Positions 1 through 9,263 are shown, counted from the first letter of the stretch. The stretch: 22,608 nucleotides of DNA from an uncultured bacterium (GCA_937923585.1 CALDSM010000102.1:1-22608); one strand, 5' to 3'. The notes: generated by a model from the letters alone, not told the origin. A program made the numbers and translations.

Positions 1-382
1 CGTGAATCGGCGGCCAGACGTCGAAATAGGTTACAGGAGTTGCGCCCGGACCCATGCTGATCTTCAGGCAATGCGTGCCGTCCCATGCTTCGCCGGACAC
101 GACATCGCCGTACAGGCCCGACAGATCCCCTCCCCATCCCGTCTGTTTTCCGAGAGAAGACCATGATTCCGCGCCGCATTCAAATGAGGCGTTTCTGACA
201 AGATTCTTTGACGCAAAGACGTCACACCGGGGGTTGAATCTTGGGATGGCCGCTGCTTCGGCCGAACGGGTCCCTTGGGCGTTGTTCTCCGGAGCAGTCT
301 GGCCCGCTTCCGCTTCTGTCAGAGAACCTGCCATGTTGAGTGCCACGATCAGGAGGCAAATCATCCCAAGAGAATTACGCAT
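1..382 (-). CDS. Secreted protein with N-terminal carbohydrate-binding-like domain (partial)
   Basis: The first 127 residues of a reading frame run off the window start, so the C-terminus is missing. Residues 1-26 form a typical signal peptide (MRNSLGMICLLIVALNMAGS, then an Ala-rich cleavage area), so the product is exported. From about residue 60 the sequence NLVRNASFECGAESW resembles the opening strand of CBM4/9-like and galactose-binding jelly-roll domains, which often precede glycosidase modules in secreted enzymes. The ATG at 382 is preceded by GAGAGAG on the coding strand. The gene lies 159 bp downstream of the beta-propeller gene in the same direction, consistent with the last visible member of the carbohydrate operon. 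The catalytic module, if any, lies outside the window, so the substrate cannot be assigned. Confidence 0.7.
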   Translation of the reverse strand, partial: MRNSLGMICLLIVALNMAGSLTEAEAGQTAPENNAQGTRSAEAAAIPRFNPRCDVFASKNLVRNASFECGAESWSSLGKQTGWGGDLSGLYGDVVSGEAWDGTHCLKISMGPGATPVTYFDVWPPIH

Positions 383-461
383 TTCACTCTCTCCGCGGCT
401 GAATTGGAGGCCGCCATTGCGTGAGACTGTTCAGGACCCCGGGCGGTTGCAGCGAGCGTTT

Positions 462-481
462 TCGGAGGGCGTGCCTTCCGA
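462..481. other. Inverted repeat (hairpin) between two operon genes
   Basis: TCGGAGGGC and GCCTTCCGA form a nearly perfect inverted repeat with one G:T mismatch. They give a stem of about 8 bp with a 4-nt loop in the 159-bp spacer between the beta-propeller gene and the CBM-like gene. No T-run follows on either strand, so it is a poor rho-independent terminator. An mRNA-processing or stability hairpin is equally possible. Confidence 0.35.
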
Positions 482-541
482 GAACCAATCCCTGCCGCCT
501 TGTGTAAAGTGCATGCCCTGCATTTGTTCCGTCGCCGCCGG

Positions 542-2872
542 CTATATGCTGAGTTGTCGGATGCGAACCTGCTTCAAAGCCACGGCGGATCCGCCGGGAA
601 GCTGGAGGCGCAGCGCGCTGATGGATTGGCCGCCGGTGACAATCGTGACGCGATGGGTCGGGGATTCCACCCCGGGATAGCCGGCGATGAACTCCATTTC
701 CCGCCCGGCCTTGAATCCATCGGCAGTCGCCCACGACACCCGCGCGACGTCAAACCGGTCACACTTCGCCTCAATCTCGATCATCACGGGACAATCCCCG
801 GCCGCGATGTCCAAACCGGTGAATTCAATCTGCGGTGGACTGTCTCCCGCGCGGTCCGCCGGGAGAGTCCAGAGCACCCTCTCAGTCACGGGATGTCCAG
901 CCTCCAATTGATCCACAACCTTTTTTAGCGGAGCAAAGGCGCCAGCGTAATGCCGTTCGAGGGCCTTGGTAAACTTGGCGCGGGTGGCCGCGATCTCGGC
1001 CAGCGCCGATTTCTCACCGTCGGCGTCGCCCGACTGTCTCGCCTGCACCGCCGCCAGCACGCGGCCCTGCAGGTCATCCCACATGGACTGGGGCAGGGGG
1101 TCGTCGAGCGTCGCCTCGACCTCTTCACGACTGGCGCATTGCAGCAGGCCCTTCGCCTTCGCGTCGGCGACGATGTTTCGCAGGACGTCCACCTTGACCG
1201 TGGCAAACGCGGTGCCGACGGTTCCTTCGGGGGGCCGCCCGACATCGAGCCGCTCCTCGTACATCGAGTAGTAGATGCGCACTTCGTCGTCCAGGAGCAT
1301 CGCCGTGGCGGCGCCCACCCCGGTATGTCCTTTCTGCCCGTATTCCGTCCAGGTCACCACCGGGTCGCTGTCTTGAAACGGCTCGCAAGTGTTTGGATCG
1401 TTCCATTTGACCCAATGGATGCCGTCGAGCGAGAAAGCATAGCCGATGCGCTTCACACCGCAGATGATTTCGTTGTTGCTGGGTTGGCCGGTGTAAAAGA
1501 GGTGATAACTGGCACCGGGTTTGCCTGCATAGACGTGCGTGCCGGACGGTTCGTCATCAATCTTCACGATGCCCGCCGCGTAGATCCATCCTCCATCCCA
1601 GGTGCCGGGTTCGCCCTGGGTAAGCACCGGGTTCAGGCGGCACTTGCGCCAGTGGATGCCGTCGAGGCTCTCGGCGTAGCCGAATTCGTTCCGGTAGCCG
1701 CGCTGCCCGCGCGTGATGCCCACATGCCACAGCTTGAAGCGGTCGCCGTCGCGGATCATTGCGTGATCGCCCACCACCATCTCGTCCCAGTCGCCGTTCG
1801 GCCCCATGTAGAAGACCGGGTTCGCCGGTTCGGGCGTCCAATGGATGCCGTCCGGTGAGCGCTTGAGGCCCATCCCGTCGAAGGCCCCGTTGCGGCGGTT
1901 GCAGGTGGACCAGTAGGTAATCCAGTATTGGCTGTCCACTTTAAGCACGTCGGGGTCGCCGCACTGGTTGCCGGCGGGCCAATCACCGGTGTTGCCCTGG
2001 TTGACGACCGATTCCCTGCCCGCCGGCCAGGTCCAGGTAATCCCGTCCACCGACTCGTTGTATCGGCCCAGCAGCGAATCCCACATCCGAAACTTGTCAT
2101 CCTTGATTACGGCGGGGGAGTAGTTCGTCAGGTTCACCGGATTACCCGCATACGGCGTAACCGGCGACGACGTGACATCTTTGAGCCCCTTTACGGAAAT
2201 GTCGCGGAAAGTGCCCTTCGCGGCGTTTGTGAAGAAGCCCACCTGACCGACTGGCTGGGTGGTGAAATCCTGCTCCTGTGCCAGCACAACGAACTTGCCG
2301 TCCAAATAGCAGTAGATCGTCGCGTGGTCGGCAACCACGGTCATCTCGTACGTCTTGCCCAGTTCCACCGGAAAAGACGCGACCGCCACCGTGCCGAAGT
2401 TGTCGCTCTTCATAGGCTCAAAGGCCAGCCCGCGCGACTTTTCAATGCGCACCTCGCGGCTGCCCGCCCACAGGCCGACCGTATAGAACGTATCCCTCTC
2501 TTCATCGGCGCGAACGATGAGCCGGGCGCCGGGCGAGGCCGCCGCCGCGCCGACGGCATCCACCCGCACCTTCGCCTTGATGACGCAGTCCATCCAGCGC
2601 GGTCCCTTGATGAAGGTGCGCGCATAGGGTGCGGACAGGTCGGCCTGCATCAGCGCGCCGTGCTCCACCCGCCAATCGCCCGCCTTGGCCTCGATATTCT
2701 CGAAGGCCTGCTCTGGCGACAGGGTTTCGTTGGCCCGCTCGACCGCAGCCACCCCGGCCGCGTCCGGACGCACAACTTGCGCCGCGGCAAGCAGGGGGAA
2801 CAAGGCCACGGACCCAATCAAAGCGAGCAGCCCGTTCAACACGCACGCAGGAACGCGCCTGTTGGCCGTCAT
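542..2872 (-). CDS. Secreted LamG-like plus five-bladed beta-propeller glycosidase-like protein
   Basis: This is a 776-aa exported protein with a signal peptide at residues 1-31, ending LLAAAQ. Residues about 52-230 look like a concanavalin/LamG-type jelly roll of the kind found in DUF1080 and GH-associated domains (GDWRVEHGALMQ, then RDISVKGL). Residues about 250-565 carry four regularly spaced S-x-DGIxW motifs (274-280, 339-345, 402-408, 481-487) and a GDPDVLK stretch. This fits a GH32/43/117/130-like five-bladed propeller acting on glycan ends. The remainder is a helical linker and a C-terminal beta domain (about 665-776). The start ATG overlaps the stop of the upstream GH127 gene as ATGA, indicating translational coupling. 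I cannot assign catalytic acids or a GH family with certainty. A lectin-like role remains possible. Confidence 0.75.
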   Translation of the reverse strand: MTANRRVPACVLNGLLALIGSVALFPLLAAAQVVRPDAAGVAAVERANETLSPEQAFENIEAKAGDWRVEHGALMQADLSAPYARTFIKGPRWMDCVIKAKVRVDAVGAAAASPGARLIVRADEERDTFYTVGLWAGSREVRIEKSRGLAFEPMKSDNFGTVAVASFPVELGKTYEMTVVADHATIYCYLDGKFVVLAQEQDFTTQPVGQVGFFTNAAKGTFRDISVKGLKDVTSSPVTPYAGNPVNLTNYSPAVIKDDKFRMWDSLLGRYNESVDGITWTWPAGRESVVNQGNTGDWPAGNQCGDPDVLKVDSQYWITYWSTCNRRNGAFDGMGLKRSPDGIHWTPEPANPVFYMGPNGDWDEMVVGDHAMIRDGDRFKLWHVGITRGQRGYRNEFGYAESLDGIHWRKCRLNPVLTQGEPGTWDGGWIYAAGIVKIDDEPSGTHVYAGKPGASYHLFYTGQPSNNEIICGVKRIGYAFSLDGIHWVKWNDPNTCEPFQDSDPVVTWTEYGQKGHTGVGAATAMLLDDEVRIYYSMYEERLDVGRPPEGTVGTAFATVKVDVLRNIVADAKAKGLLQCASREEVEATLDDPLPQSMWDDLQGRVLAAVQARQSGDADGEKSALAEIAATRAKFTKALERHYAGAFAPLKKVVDQLEAGHPVTERVLWTLPADRAGDSPPQIEFTGLDIAAGDCPVMIEIEAKCDRFDVARVSWATADGFKAGREMEFIAGYPGVESPTHRVTIVTGGQSISALRLQLPGGSAVALKQVRIRQLSI

Positions 2873-5325
2873 GATTCAGCCTTTTTCACCGCGTTGACAA
2901 TCGCGTCGGCAATCGCCTTCATCCCCCTGTCGCCGGGGTGCGCTGCCACCCCTGTGTGAGCAATCTGACGTTCCGAACGGGCATAGTTGGCCTCATCTTT
3001 GGAGAGGTCGCTGATGTCGACGAAAATCGCGCCCGCGTCGTCGGCCGCCTGTTTGAGTATCGTGTCCTTGTTCGGGACCGGCCAGAAGCTGCTCCGCACG
3101 ATGATCGTCGGATTTCCGCCCTTCTGGAACGCTTTCAGCAGCGCGACCACACTGTTGTGGAACTGGGTTTCAGATTCAGGGGTGCTCAACTCAGGCACGT
3201 TCTCACCGATGGCCAGAATGAGCAGATCCGGCTTGAAATTGATGAACTCCCGCAGCTTCTCTTCGACGGGATAGGTGGCGCATTCCCTCTCGAAGTCGGC
3301 AATGTTCTGGACCATGAACTTGGGGGCCGGAATGCCGCCTGTGACCGGTTTTGAAAACGCTTGAACCACAAGATGGACATAGTCCTTTTCTGCGGCGCCG
3401 GCCGCCATGCCCCAGTTTCCCGTCCAGCCGATGGCCTCCGCCACCCCGTGCAGCGTGATGCTGTTTCCCAGGAACAGGATCTTGTCCTTCCTTATCACGC
3501 TGGTTTTAGCGGCTCCCGGGCCACACAACTCATCCGGGACGCCGGCATCAGGCCCCGCGGTCAGAAAGTACGTCGCTTCGGCCGTCGGATCGGGAAACTC
3601 CGTAAACAACAGGCGCAGATCGGGCGGTGACGCCGGGTCCGAGTTCGGCCCCCAGGCGCGGGTCGGGCACGCGAGGCCGTCCGGGCGAACCGTACTGTCG
3701 GCAACGGGTTCGGCGAACGAGGCCGGATCGAGCCTGAGTTGCTTCAGATCCGTCTGTTCAAGACCCGGATTTCGGGCGGGGCTCAGGCTGAAGACCACCG
3801 GCCCCCGCATGACGGCCACCTTGCCAGCCTGGAGTTTGCGGCCCTGAACCAACCGCCACGTCATGGGCATGTCCAATTCGACGCTGTCGCCCGAATTCCA
3901 ACGGCGCTGAACCGTGCAGTAGGTGCCGGGGACGGTGGGTTCCGCCAGGGGAGCGCCGTTGACGGAGACGGTGGCCGACTTGCACCAACGCGGAATGCGC
4001 AGTTTCAGCGGCAGTTCGGCCGGGCGCGAAGGGTCTACCCGGAGGACGACCTTCCCCGAGTTCGGATAGTCGGTTTCCTGCCTCACCTGCACGTCCAGTC
4101 CGTCGGCAAGCGCGATCTTCGCGCTCGACGGGGTGTAAAGATTCACCATCACGCCGCCGTCGGTGGAAACGTAATAGACCATTTCCGGGAGTTCGGCGAC
4201 GATTCGCCGCCAATTGTTCGGGCAACAATACGTATCCTGCTCGAAATATTTGCGCGGGCCTTCGACAGCCGTGTAGTAGCGCAACTGACGGCCATCTGGC
4301 GATTGGGCGGCGAAGAGCGTGTTGTAGATGGAGCGCTCCATGAGGTCGCCGTCGACCGTCTTGCCTTCCAACTGCAGCAGATGATGCGCCAATCGGATCA
4401 GATAGGCCGTGGCGCAGGTCTCGCCCACATCGCCCCGCGTCTCTTGATTGTTGCGAAGCCGCTCCGTCATGCCGCATGTGCCGGTGATCATCAGGCCGTC
4501 ATCGTTGGTCAGAAAGTCGATAATGCGACGGCTTTGGACGAGGAGCTTCGGATCCGGCTCCCCGCGATACAGGTCCAACTGCGCCAGGCACCGGTTCATG
4601 AACGTGTAGGCATGGCCGTCCCCGCTGCTGTACGGACCATCATTCACCAGGTCGATCGGGGAATCCCAGCCGCGGAGCCCGTCGCGTTCGAGGATGTAGT
4701 CGCGGTATTTGGCGTTGCCGGTGGCCGCGCTCAACAAGATGAAGGCCCGTTCGACGTCAATGGTGCATACCAGCTTCGGATCGCGCGCCGCAACGGCGGT
4801 TTTGTAGTTCGTCACGACGTAGTCGGCCAGTCTTTGGGCGGCTTGAAGCGACAACGGGTCGTGGAAACGCCGATAGTCGTCGGTGAGGGCATGGATAACG
4901 TAGGCGATCTCGTGCTCGTCGAAAATGTCGCGAAGGCGGGAACCGGCCGGAAACGCGCCGATGTAACCGTCCTCCAACTGGGTGCCGAGGAGATCCGCGA
5001 GCAGATGATTCTTCAGTTCAACGACTTTGGGGTCCCGCCCGTAATAGGCGAAATTCACCGCGGCGTCGAGCAGCTTACCGAGCCCGATGTAGCCAAACAA
5101 CGGAGTCTGCTTGTCGTGAAACGGTTTGAGAAAGTCATTGTCCACATTGATGGCCAAGAGGTTCTTCTGGATGGTGAGATCGATGCGGCGGCCGATTTCG
5201 CCGCCCAGAGTGACCTGTCCGGGATCGATTGAAGTATACGGCCCCGCGTTCTTGGGCAGATCGGCGGCAAACGCGGTGGACGCCGCGACGGCGGCCGCCA
5301 GTATTAGAATCTGGAACGTGTGCAC
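2869..5325 (-). CDS. GH127/GH146-type beta-L-arabinofuranosidase fused to SGNH/GDSL esterase domain
   Basis: This is an 818-aa exported protein with a signal peptide at residues 1-21. Residues about 30-600 match the DUF1680 fold of GH127/GH146 beta-L-arabinofuranosidases. The Zn-thiolate site of this family (Glu, Cys, Cys-Cys) is visible as GETC (E302, C304) and YCCPNN (C367, C368); by family knowledge C367 would be the nucleophile. Residues about 610-818 are a second enzyme domain of SGNH type, with block I GNSIT (S622), block III IGEN (G707, N709) and block V HPGD (H796). It may be a sugar O-esterase. A usual GH127 enzyme ends where this domain starts. The start is GTG at 5325, with AAGGAG 8 nt upstream. 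Its stop overlaps the propeller gene start. The natural role is probably release of L-arabinose from O-acylated pectin or arabinogalactan side chains; the esterase substrate is an inference. Confidence 0.88.
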   Translation of the reverse strand: MHTFQILILAAAVAASTAFAADLPKNAGPYTSIDPGQVTLGGEIGRRIDLTIQKNLLAINVDNDFLKPFHDKQTPLFGYIGLGKLLDAAVNFAYYGRDPKVVELKNHLLADLLGTQLEDGYIGAFPAGSRLRDIFDEHEIAYVIHALTDDYRRFHDPLSLQAAQRLADYVVTNYKTAVAARDPKLVCTIDVERAFILLSAATGNAKYRDYILERDGLRGWDSPIDLVNDGPYSSGDGHAYTFMNRCLAQLDLYRGEPDPKLLVQSRRIIDFLTNDDGLMITGTCGMTERLRNNQETRGDVGETCATAYLIRLAHHLLQLEGKTVDGDLMERSIYNTLFAAQSPDGRQLRYYTAVEGPRKYFEQDTYCCPNNWRRIVAELPEMVYYVSTDGGVMVNLYTPSSAKIALADGLDVQVRQETDYPNSGKVVLRVDPSRPAELPLKLRIPRWCKSATVSVNGAPLAEPTVPGTYCTVQRRWNSGDSVELDMPMTWRLVQGRKLQAGKVAVMRGPVVFSLSPARNPGLEQTDLKQLRLDPASFAEPVADSTVRPDGLACPTRAWGPNSDPASPPDLRLLFTEFPDPTAEATYFLTAGPDAGVPDELCGPGAAKTSVIRKDKILFLGNSITLHGVAEAIGWTGNWGMAAGAAEKDYVHLVVQAFSKPVTGGIPAPKFMVQNIADFERECATYPVEEKLREFINFKPDLLILAIGENVPELSTPESETQFHNSVVALLKAFQKGGNPTIIVRSSFWPVPNKDTILKQAADDAGAIFVDISDLSKDEANYARSERQIAHTGVAAHPGDRGMKAIADAIVNAVKKAES

Positions 5326-5385
5326 GGGGCGATCTCCTTGATCTCAATCAGGTCTTTGTCCGATATGCGGTGCGGGGTGAAACCG

Positions 5386-6936
5386 TCAGTCGTGCGCCTC
5401 GATGCGCACCTCGCTGACAAACGGGCCCACGGTTATCGCCGCTTCCTCGAGGGTCTTGACGGCCTTGCCGTTGACCTGCAAGTTCGAGATCGTGACGCCC
5501 TTGACGTCGTGCGTTTCGTCGAAACCCGACAGCGACGAACCCGGCAGCGGCTTGCCCGTGATCGAACAGTCGCGCACGACGATGTTGCGCATCGTGCCGC
5601 GTTCCTGATCACTCGACCATTGGCCGCGCAACATCACCAAGACGAGCGCGCGCGGGCAGAAGCTGGTCTGTCCCGTGTACGTTGCGTCGCGGCCGTTCTG
5701 GATCTGCGGCGCATAGTTGACGTCATCAACTTCGAGGCGGTTCCGCTCAAACGTCACGTCGTGAATGGCCGCGCGATCGCCATGTTGCACATCCATGGCG
5801 ATTTCGGCGGTCCGCACGATATCGCAATCGCGAAACGTGACGTTCGACAGCTCGGGCGAAGCCGTCTCGGCGCCTATTTCCAGGGCACGGCCCCAGTCGT
5901 TCCACACGACGCAACGCTCAAATAGGATATTACGGATCGTTGCGTCGCGATAGTAACTCAGCCCTTTGACCACGAGACTGTCGTCGAACGAGCGCACAAA
6001 ACAGTCTCGCACGGTGGCATTCCGGCTGTTGCAGATGTCGATGCCGTCGGCGTTATACCGCCAGAGACCGATCAGTTTAGTATGGGCAATCTGTATCTCC
6101 GAACAGTTGAACGCGGACAGGCACCAAATGGGCGGATCGCGCAGAATCGGACCATAGATCGTCACATTGGCGCAACGAACAAGATGAATACAACCGCCGA
6201 AGTTGTCGAGGTACTTGCTCTCGTCCGTGAGTCCGAAGTACCGTTCCAGTTCGCTGGAATCGATGATGCCCGGTCCCAGAATCTTGATATTTGTGGCGTC
6301 TGTGGCCTCGAAGCAGCCATAGACCACGGCCCCGCCCGCCACATAGACCGTCTGATTGCTCTGCAACACCACCCTGCCCGGCCGGTGGACGCCGGGACCA
6401 AAATACTGCACGCCGGGAGCGTCTGGGGCGACAACCGGCGCCGCCGGATTGGCGAACACATGCAGGGCGTTGTGCCACCCGTTCACTTCCACCGTAATTT
6501 GCTGGGGCGCGTTCAAGCGGAACCGGACGTGGTCCCCCTCAACCTGCGGCGGAATCCCCCGAGCCGATGGACGGATCGCCACGGACTGGATCGGACGCCG
6601 GCTGACAACCTCGATATCCACCGGCGCGGTCATGTCCCAATAGGCGAACGAGGCAAGTTCGGTCTGATCGATGGGCCGTTGATAGCCCGGCCACACCTGG
6701 TTAAAGGGCATCGCGGACACGCGGCACACATAGACGGGCACGGTCTTGCCGTCCACCGTCAACGTAAAGTCCCCGGAAAGCTTCTCGTCGGTTGGCGCCG
6801 GATACACCACCGCACCCCGTGCCGGGGCCTCGGCGGACTTTCCGGCCTCGTTTTCCGGGGCCTGGGCGAATGCAATCGTCGCTGCCCCCCAAAGCGACAC
6901 CAACACCACAACCCGAATCGCGGCCGAATGCAACAT
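5386..6936 (-). CDS. Secreted GH28-like right-handed beta-helix glycosidase
   Basis: This is a 516-aa exported beta-helix protein. The start chosen is ATG 6936: GAGGAG lies 8 nt upstream and a clean signal peptide follows (MLHSAAIRVVVLVSLWGAA, cleaved after AFAQ). An upstream in-frame ATG at 7077 would overlap the GH36 stop by ATGA, but it adds 47 residues with no export signal in front and has no ribosome-binding site. An N-terminal beta domain (about 30-160) precedes repeated beta-helix turns. NADGID (D297) and FDDS (D318, D319) reproduce the spacing of the three catalytic aspartates of GH28 polygalacturonases. The family GHG histidine position appears as GRALEIG, with Arg instead of His. 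It probably cleaves a galacturonate- or rhamnose-containing backbone. GH49-like activity is an alternative. Confidence 0.8.
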   Translation of the reverse strand: MLHSAAIRVVVLVSLWGAATIAFAQAPENEAGKSAEAPARGAVVYPAPTDEKLSGDFTLTVDGKTVPVYVCRVSAMPFNQVWPGYQRPIDQTELASFAYWDMTAPVDIEVVSRRPIQSVAIRPSARGIPPQVEGDHVRFRLNAPQQITVEVNGWHNALHVFANPAAPVVAPDAPGVQYFGPGVHRPGRVVLQSNQTVYVAGGAVVYGCFEATDATNIKILGPGIIDSSELERYFGLTDESKYLDNFGGCIHLVRCANVTIYGPILRDPPIWCLSAFNCSEIQIAHTKLIGLWRYNADGIDICNSRNATVRDCFVRSFDDSLVVKGLSYYRDATIRNILFERCVVWNDWGRALEIGAETASPELSNVTFRDCDIVRTAEIAMDVQHGDRAAIHDVTFERNRLEVDDVNYAPQIQNGRDATYTGQTSFCPRALVLVMLRGQWSSDQERGTMRNIVVRDCSITGKPLPGSSLSGFDETHDVKGVTISNLQVNGKAVKTLEEAAITVGPFVSEVRIEAHD

Positions 6937-7073
6937 AGTCAGTCTCCTCACGGCAAAATGAGCCGAAGTCAAGGTGAAAAATACGGTGAGGTCCGCGGCA
7001 ACGGCCCGGTCATCCGGCCACCGCATGTGTTTCGACGGCGGGCGCCGCGTGATGCCGTCCATTCCCATCGCCT

Positions 7074-9263
7074 TCATGACTTGTCCGTGCGATCAACGGA
7101 ATAGAAGATGAGTCGGGAATCGCGGCGGTTCGGAATAACGACCTTGAAGCCCTCATCGCGAATCTGTTTGCCGGAAACGACCCAAGTTTCTCCGGAATCG
7201 TAATCTTCAAACTTCCATTGTGCCGCCGGGTCAATCGTCAGGAGATCGAACGTCATCTCGCGGATGTCACTCTTCGCGCGGCGCAGCGCGAGAATCATCC
7301 CTGCTCGTTCCGCGGGAAGATACAGGTGGTAGGCGGACCATGCGGCCGGATTGCGCTGTTCGTTGGTTAAGGGATAGTAATCGCCAAAGAAGTACTTCTT
7401 GCATCGTTTTGCCTGAACGACATTCGCCTTGATTTGGAGCCATTCGGGCTCGGTCTTCGCGACGATTGCATTCTCCATGCCCGGACTCAAGGCGCAGCGC
7501 GCTTCATACGTGTCGAAAAGGGACCAACCGCGAATCATGCTTCCCTGAATCGGCAGCCAGTGCTGAATGCCAAAACTGTGATCCTGCGTCGACTCGGCGG
7601 TCGCTTCCGGAAAGCAGTTGTAGTCGCTGCGCCAGAGCGGTTGCCCCCGCGAAATGGACTCCAGGTCGATTCGCCGTCCGCCGCTGGCGCAATTGAGAAT
7701 AGCCAGATTAGGGAAATCCTTGAGAAGGGCGTCCCAGAAAGCAAAATGGCCCTCGATGAACCGCATTTCGTTCATGCCCCACCGGTCCGGCTCGGCCGCC
7801 GTTTCCAGATAGGGATTCGGCTCGATATTGAAATCCTCTTCGTACCAGTCGATGCTGTAATCTCTGATCAGACCGCCAACGACATCGGTCGCCCACTTCA
7901 ACGATTCAGGTTTGCCGAGATCCAGCAGCAGCGTTTGCCCGTCCCGGATCTTGCCGTCGGCATTTCCGGTCAGGAAATACTCGGGATGTTCGAGGGTGAC
8001 CGGCCGGCCGTGAAGGGCGCGGCACGGTTCGACCCAGACCAGAAACTTCATCCCCGCGGCGTGCGCGGCGTCGCTGACCGGCTTGAGCGTTCCATTGTGC
8101 CAGTTTGGATTGGGCCGCCAGTCGCCGGCCATGGGTCCCCAGTCGCCCTCGAACACCGTATACGACGGGACCGTTCCCGTTCCGTACCAGCCGGCGTCAA
8201 ACCAATAGACGTCCAGCGGAATTTCATATGTCTTGATCTTTTCGATGATTTCGAGATGCTCCTTCGACGGAATTCCCCCCCAGACCACTCCGGAAATCGG
8301 CGGCTCAACCAGTTCTCCGCCGACACGCGGCGAATAGTGCTGAAGGACCAGTTGGCGGAACATGTTTTGACCGTGAAGCATCTCCCCCTTCCAATAGAGG
8401 ACCAGGCTCAAGGTCGTTCGCACCGTCTCGCCGGGATGAAGAATCGAATCGAAGTTCTCGACACCGGCCTGGATCGTTGATTTCCCCCCGCCCTGATGGT
8501 CGAAATAGGCCCGCCAGGCGCCGCTCCAGCCGAGCCCGGTTATCAACCCGTCGCCGCCGGTCTGATAGTTGAAGAACGGCAGCCATATGGCGCTTGATCG
8601 TTTGTCCTTTGGGATGAGGTAGGAGTGTGCCTGCGCCCACGCGGCATTGGAGGGTGTGTCCATCGCGATCCGGCGGCGTTTGTCCCACATCGAGTTGTGC
8701 ATGACCTCGCTCATGAAGTGAAAATCGTCTTCATGGCCGGGCGAGCCCACCGATCGGTGCAGCATCGGCATCGAACCGTCGGCTGCATGCCAGCAGGTGT
8801 CGAGCCCCCAGAAGTCGTGTACCTTTGCCGAATCAGCTTCTCCGTCGTTTCGGACGCGGACAATCCATTGGAACGCGGGAAAATCCTGAAACTCGGTCAA
8901 TGTCATTTCGCAATGGAGAGAGGTCTGGACATCTTTCCAGCTCAAGACATGCGTGCGTGTCTTGTCGTTCCGCCAGTCCCCCGACGTGACGTTCGCCGTC
9001 GCGATCTTGACCCATTCCCGGCTGCTTCGCTCGCCGCATTTGAACGAGAAGGGGAGATCTGCGGCGTAGCGCCCGGCATCCGCCTCGCCTTGCCCGAGGA
9101 GAAACCGCTTCCATTGTGCTGCAAACGCCGTCTCGTCGGCCGTCGGCTGTGACGAATACGGTTCGACCGGAGTCTCCGCGCCGCAGGCAAATGCAGTGTG
9201 CAGCAAAAAAGCCATTGCCGCGAGGCGGACGGTTGGCACACCGAGAGAACTGTTTCGCCCCAT
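7074..9263 (-). CDS. Secreted GH36-type alpha-galactosidase (melibiase-like)
   Basis: This is a 729-aa product, counted from ATG 9263. That start has AAGGGAG about 8 nt upstream and opens a signal peptide ending in CGA. Longer in-frame starts up to 9515 lack a Shine-Dalgarno sequence and a signal. An N-terminal beta-sandwich (about 40-320) is followed by a TIM barrel with GH36 landmarks: WFDAGWYG, the long FLVWVEP strand, DWYEEDFN with candidate nucleophile D477, the CASGGRRIDLE loop, and WRSDYN with candidate acid/base D547. GH36 normally has a Lys or Trp just before the nucleophile; here it reads EED. It would release alpha-linked galactose, or a related alpha-sugar, from oligo- or polysaccharides outside the cytoplasm. 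It is the first gene of the minus-strand operon, 137 bp before the GH28-like gene. Confidence 0.85.
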   Translation of the reverse strand: MGRNSSLGVPTVRLAAMAFLLHTAFACGAETPVEPYSSQPTADETAFAAQWKRFLLGQGEADAGRYAADLPFSFKCGERSSREWVKIATANVTSGDWRNDKTRTHVLSWKDVQTSLHCEMTLTEFQDFPAFQWIVRVRNDGEADSAKVHDFWGLDTCWHAADGSMPMLHRSVGSPGHEDDFHFMSEVMHNSMWDKRRRIAMDTPSNAAWAQAHSYLIPKDKRSSAIWLPFFNYQTGGDGLITGLGWSGAWRAYFDHQGGGKSTIQAGVENFDSILHPGETVRTTLSLVLYWKGEMLHGQNMFRQLVLQHYSPRVGGELVEPPISGVVWGGIPSKEHLEIIEKIKTYEIPLDVYWFDAGWYGTGTVPSYTVFEGDWGPMAGDWRPNPNWHNGTLKPVSDAAHAAGMKFLVWVEPCRALHGRPVTLEHPEYFLTGNADGKIRDGQTLLLDLGKPESLKWATDVVGGLIRDYSIDWYEEDFNIEPNPYLETAAEPDRWGMNEMRFIEGHFAFWDALLKDFPNLAILNCASGGRRIDLESISRGQPLWRSDYNCFPEATAESTQDHSFGIQHWLPIQGSMIRGWSLFDTYEARCALSPGMENAIVAKTEPEWLQIKANVVQAKRCKKYFFGDYYPLTNEQRNPAAWSAYHLYLPAERAGMILALRRAKSDIREMTFDLLTIDPAAQWKFEDYDSGETWVVSGKQIRDEGFKVVIPNRRDSRLIFYSVDRTDKS

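Noticed and set aside
950..2959. Plus-strand open frames opposite the beta-propeller gene (950-1858 and 1928-2959)
   Set aside because: They mirror the codon structure of the propeller gene and have no recognisable domain, signal or ribosome-binding site.
3739..5232. Long plus-strand open frame (497 codons)
   Set aside because: It lies antisense to the GH127-SGNH gene, whose catalytic motifs are unmistakable. Long antisense frames are common in GC-rich DNA.
6937..7077. N-terminal extension of the GH28-like protein from ATG 7077 (ATGA overlap with the GH36 stop)
   Set aside because: It would bury the signal peptide 47 residues inside and lacks a ribosome-binding site, while ATG 6936 has GAGGAG.
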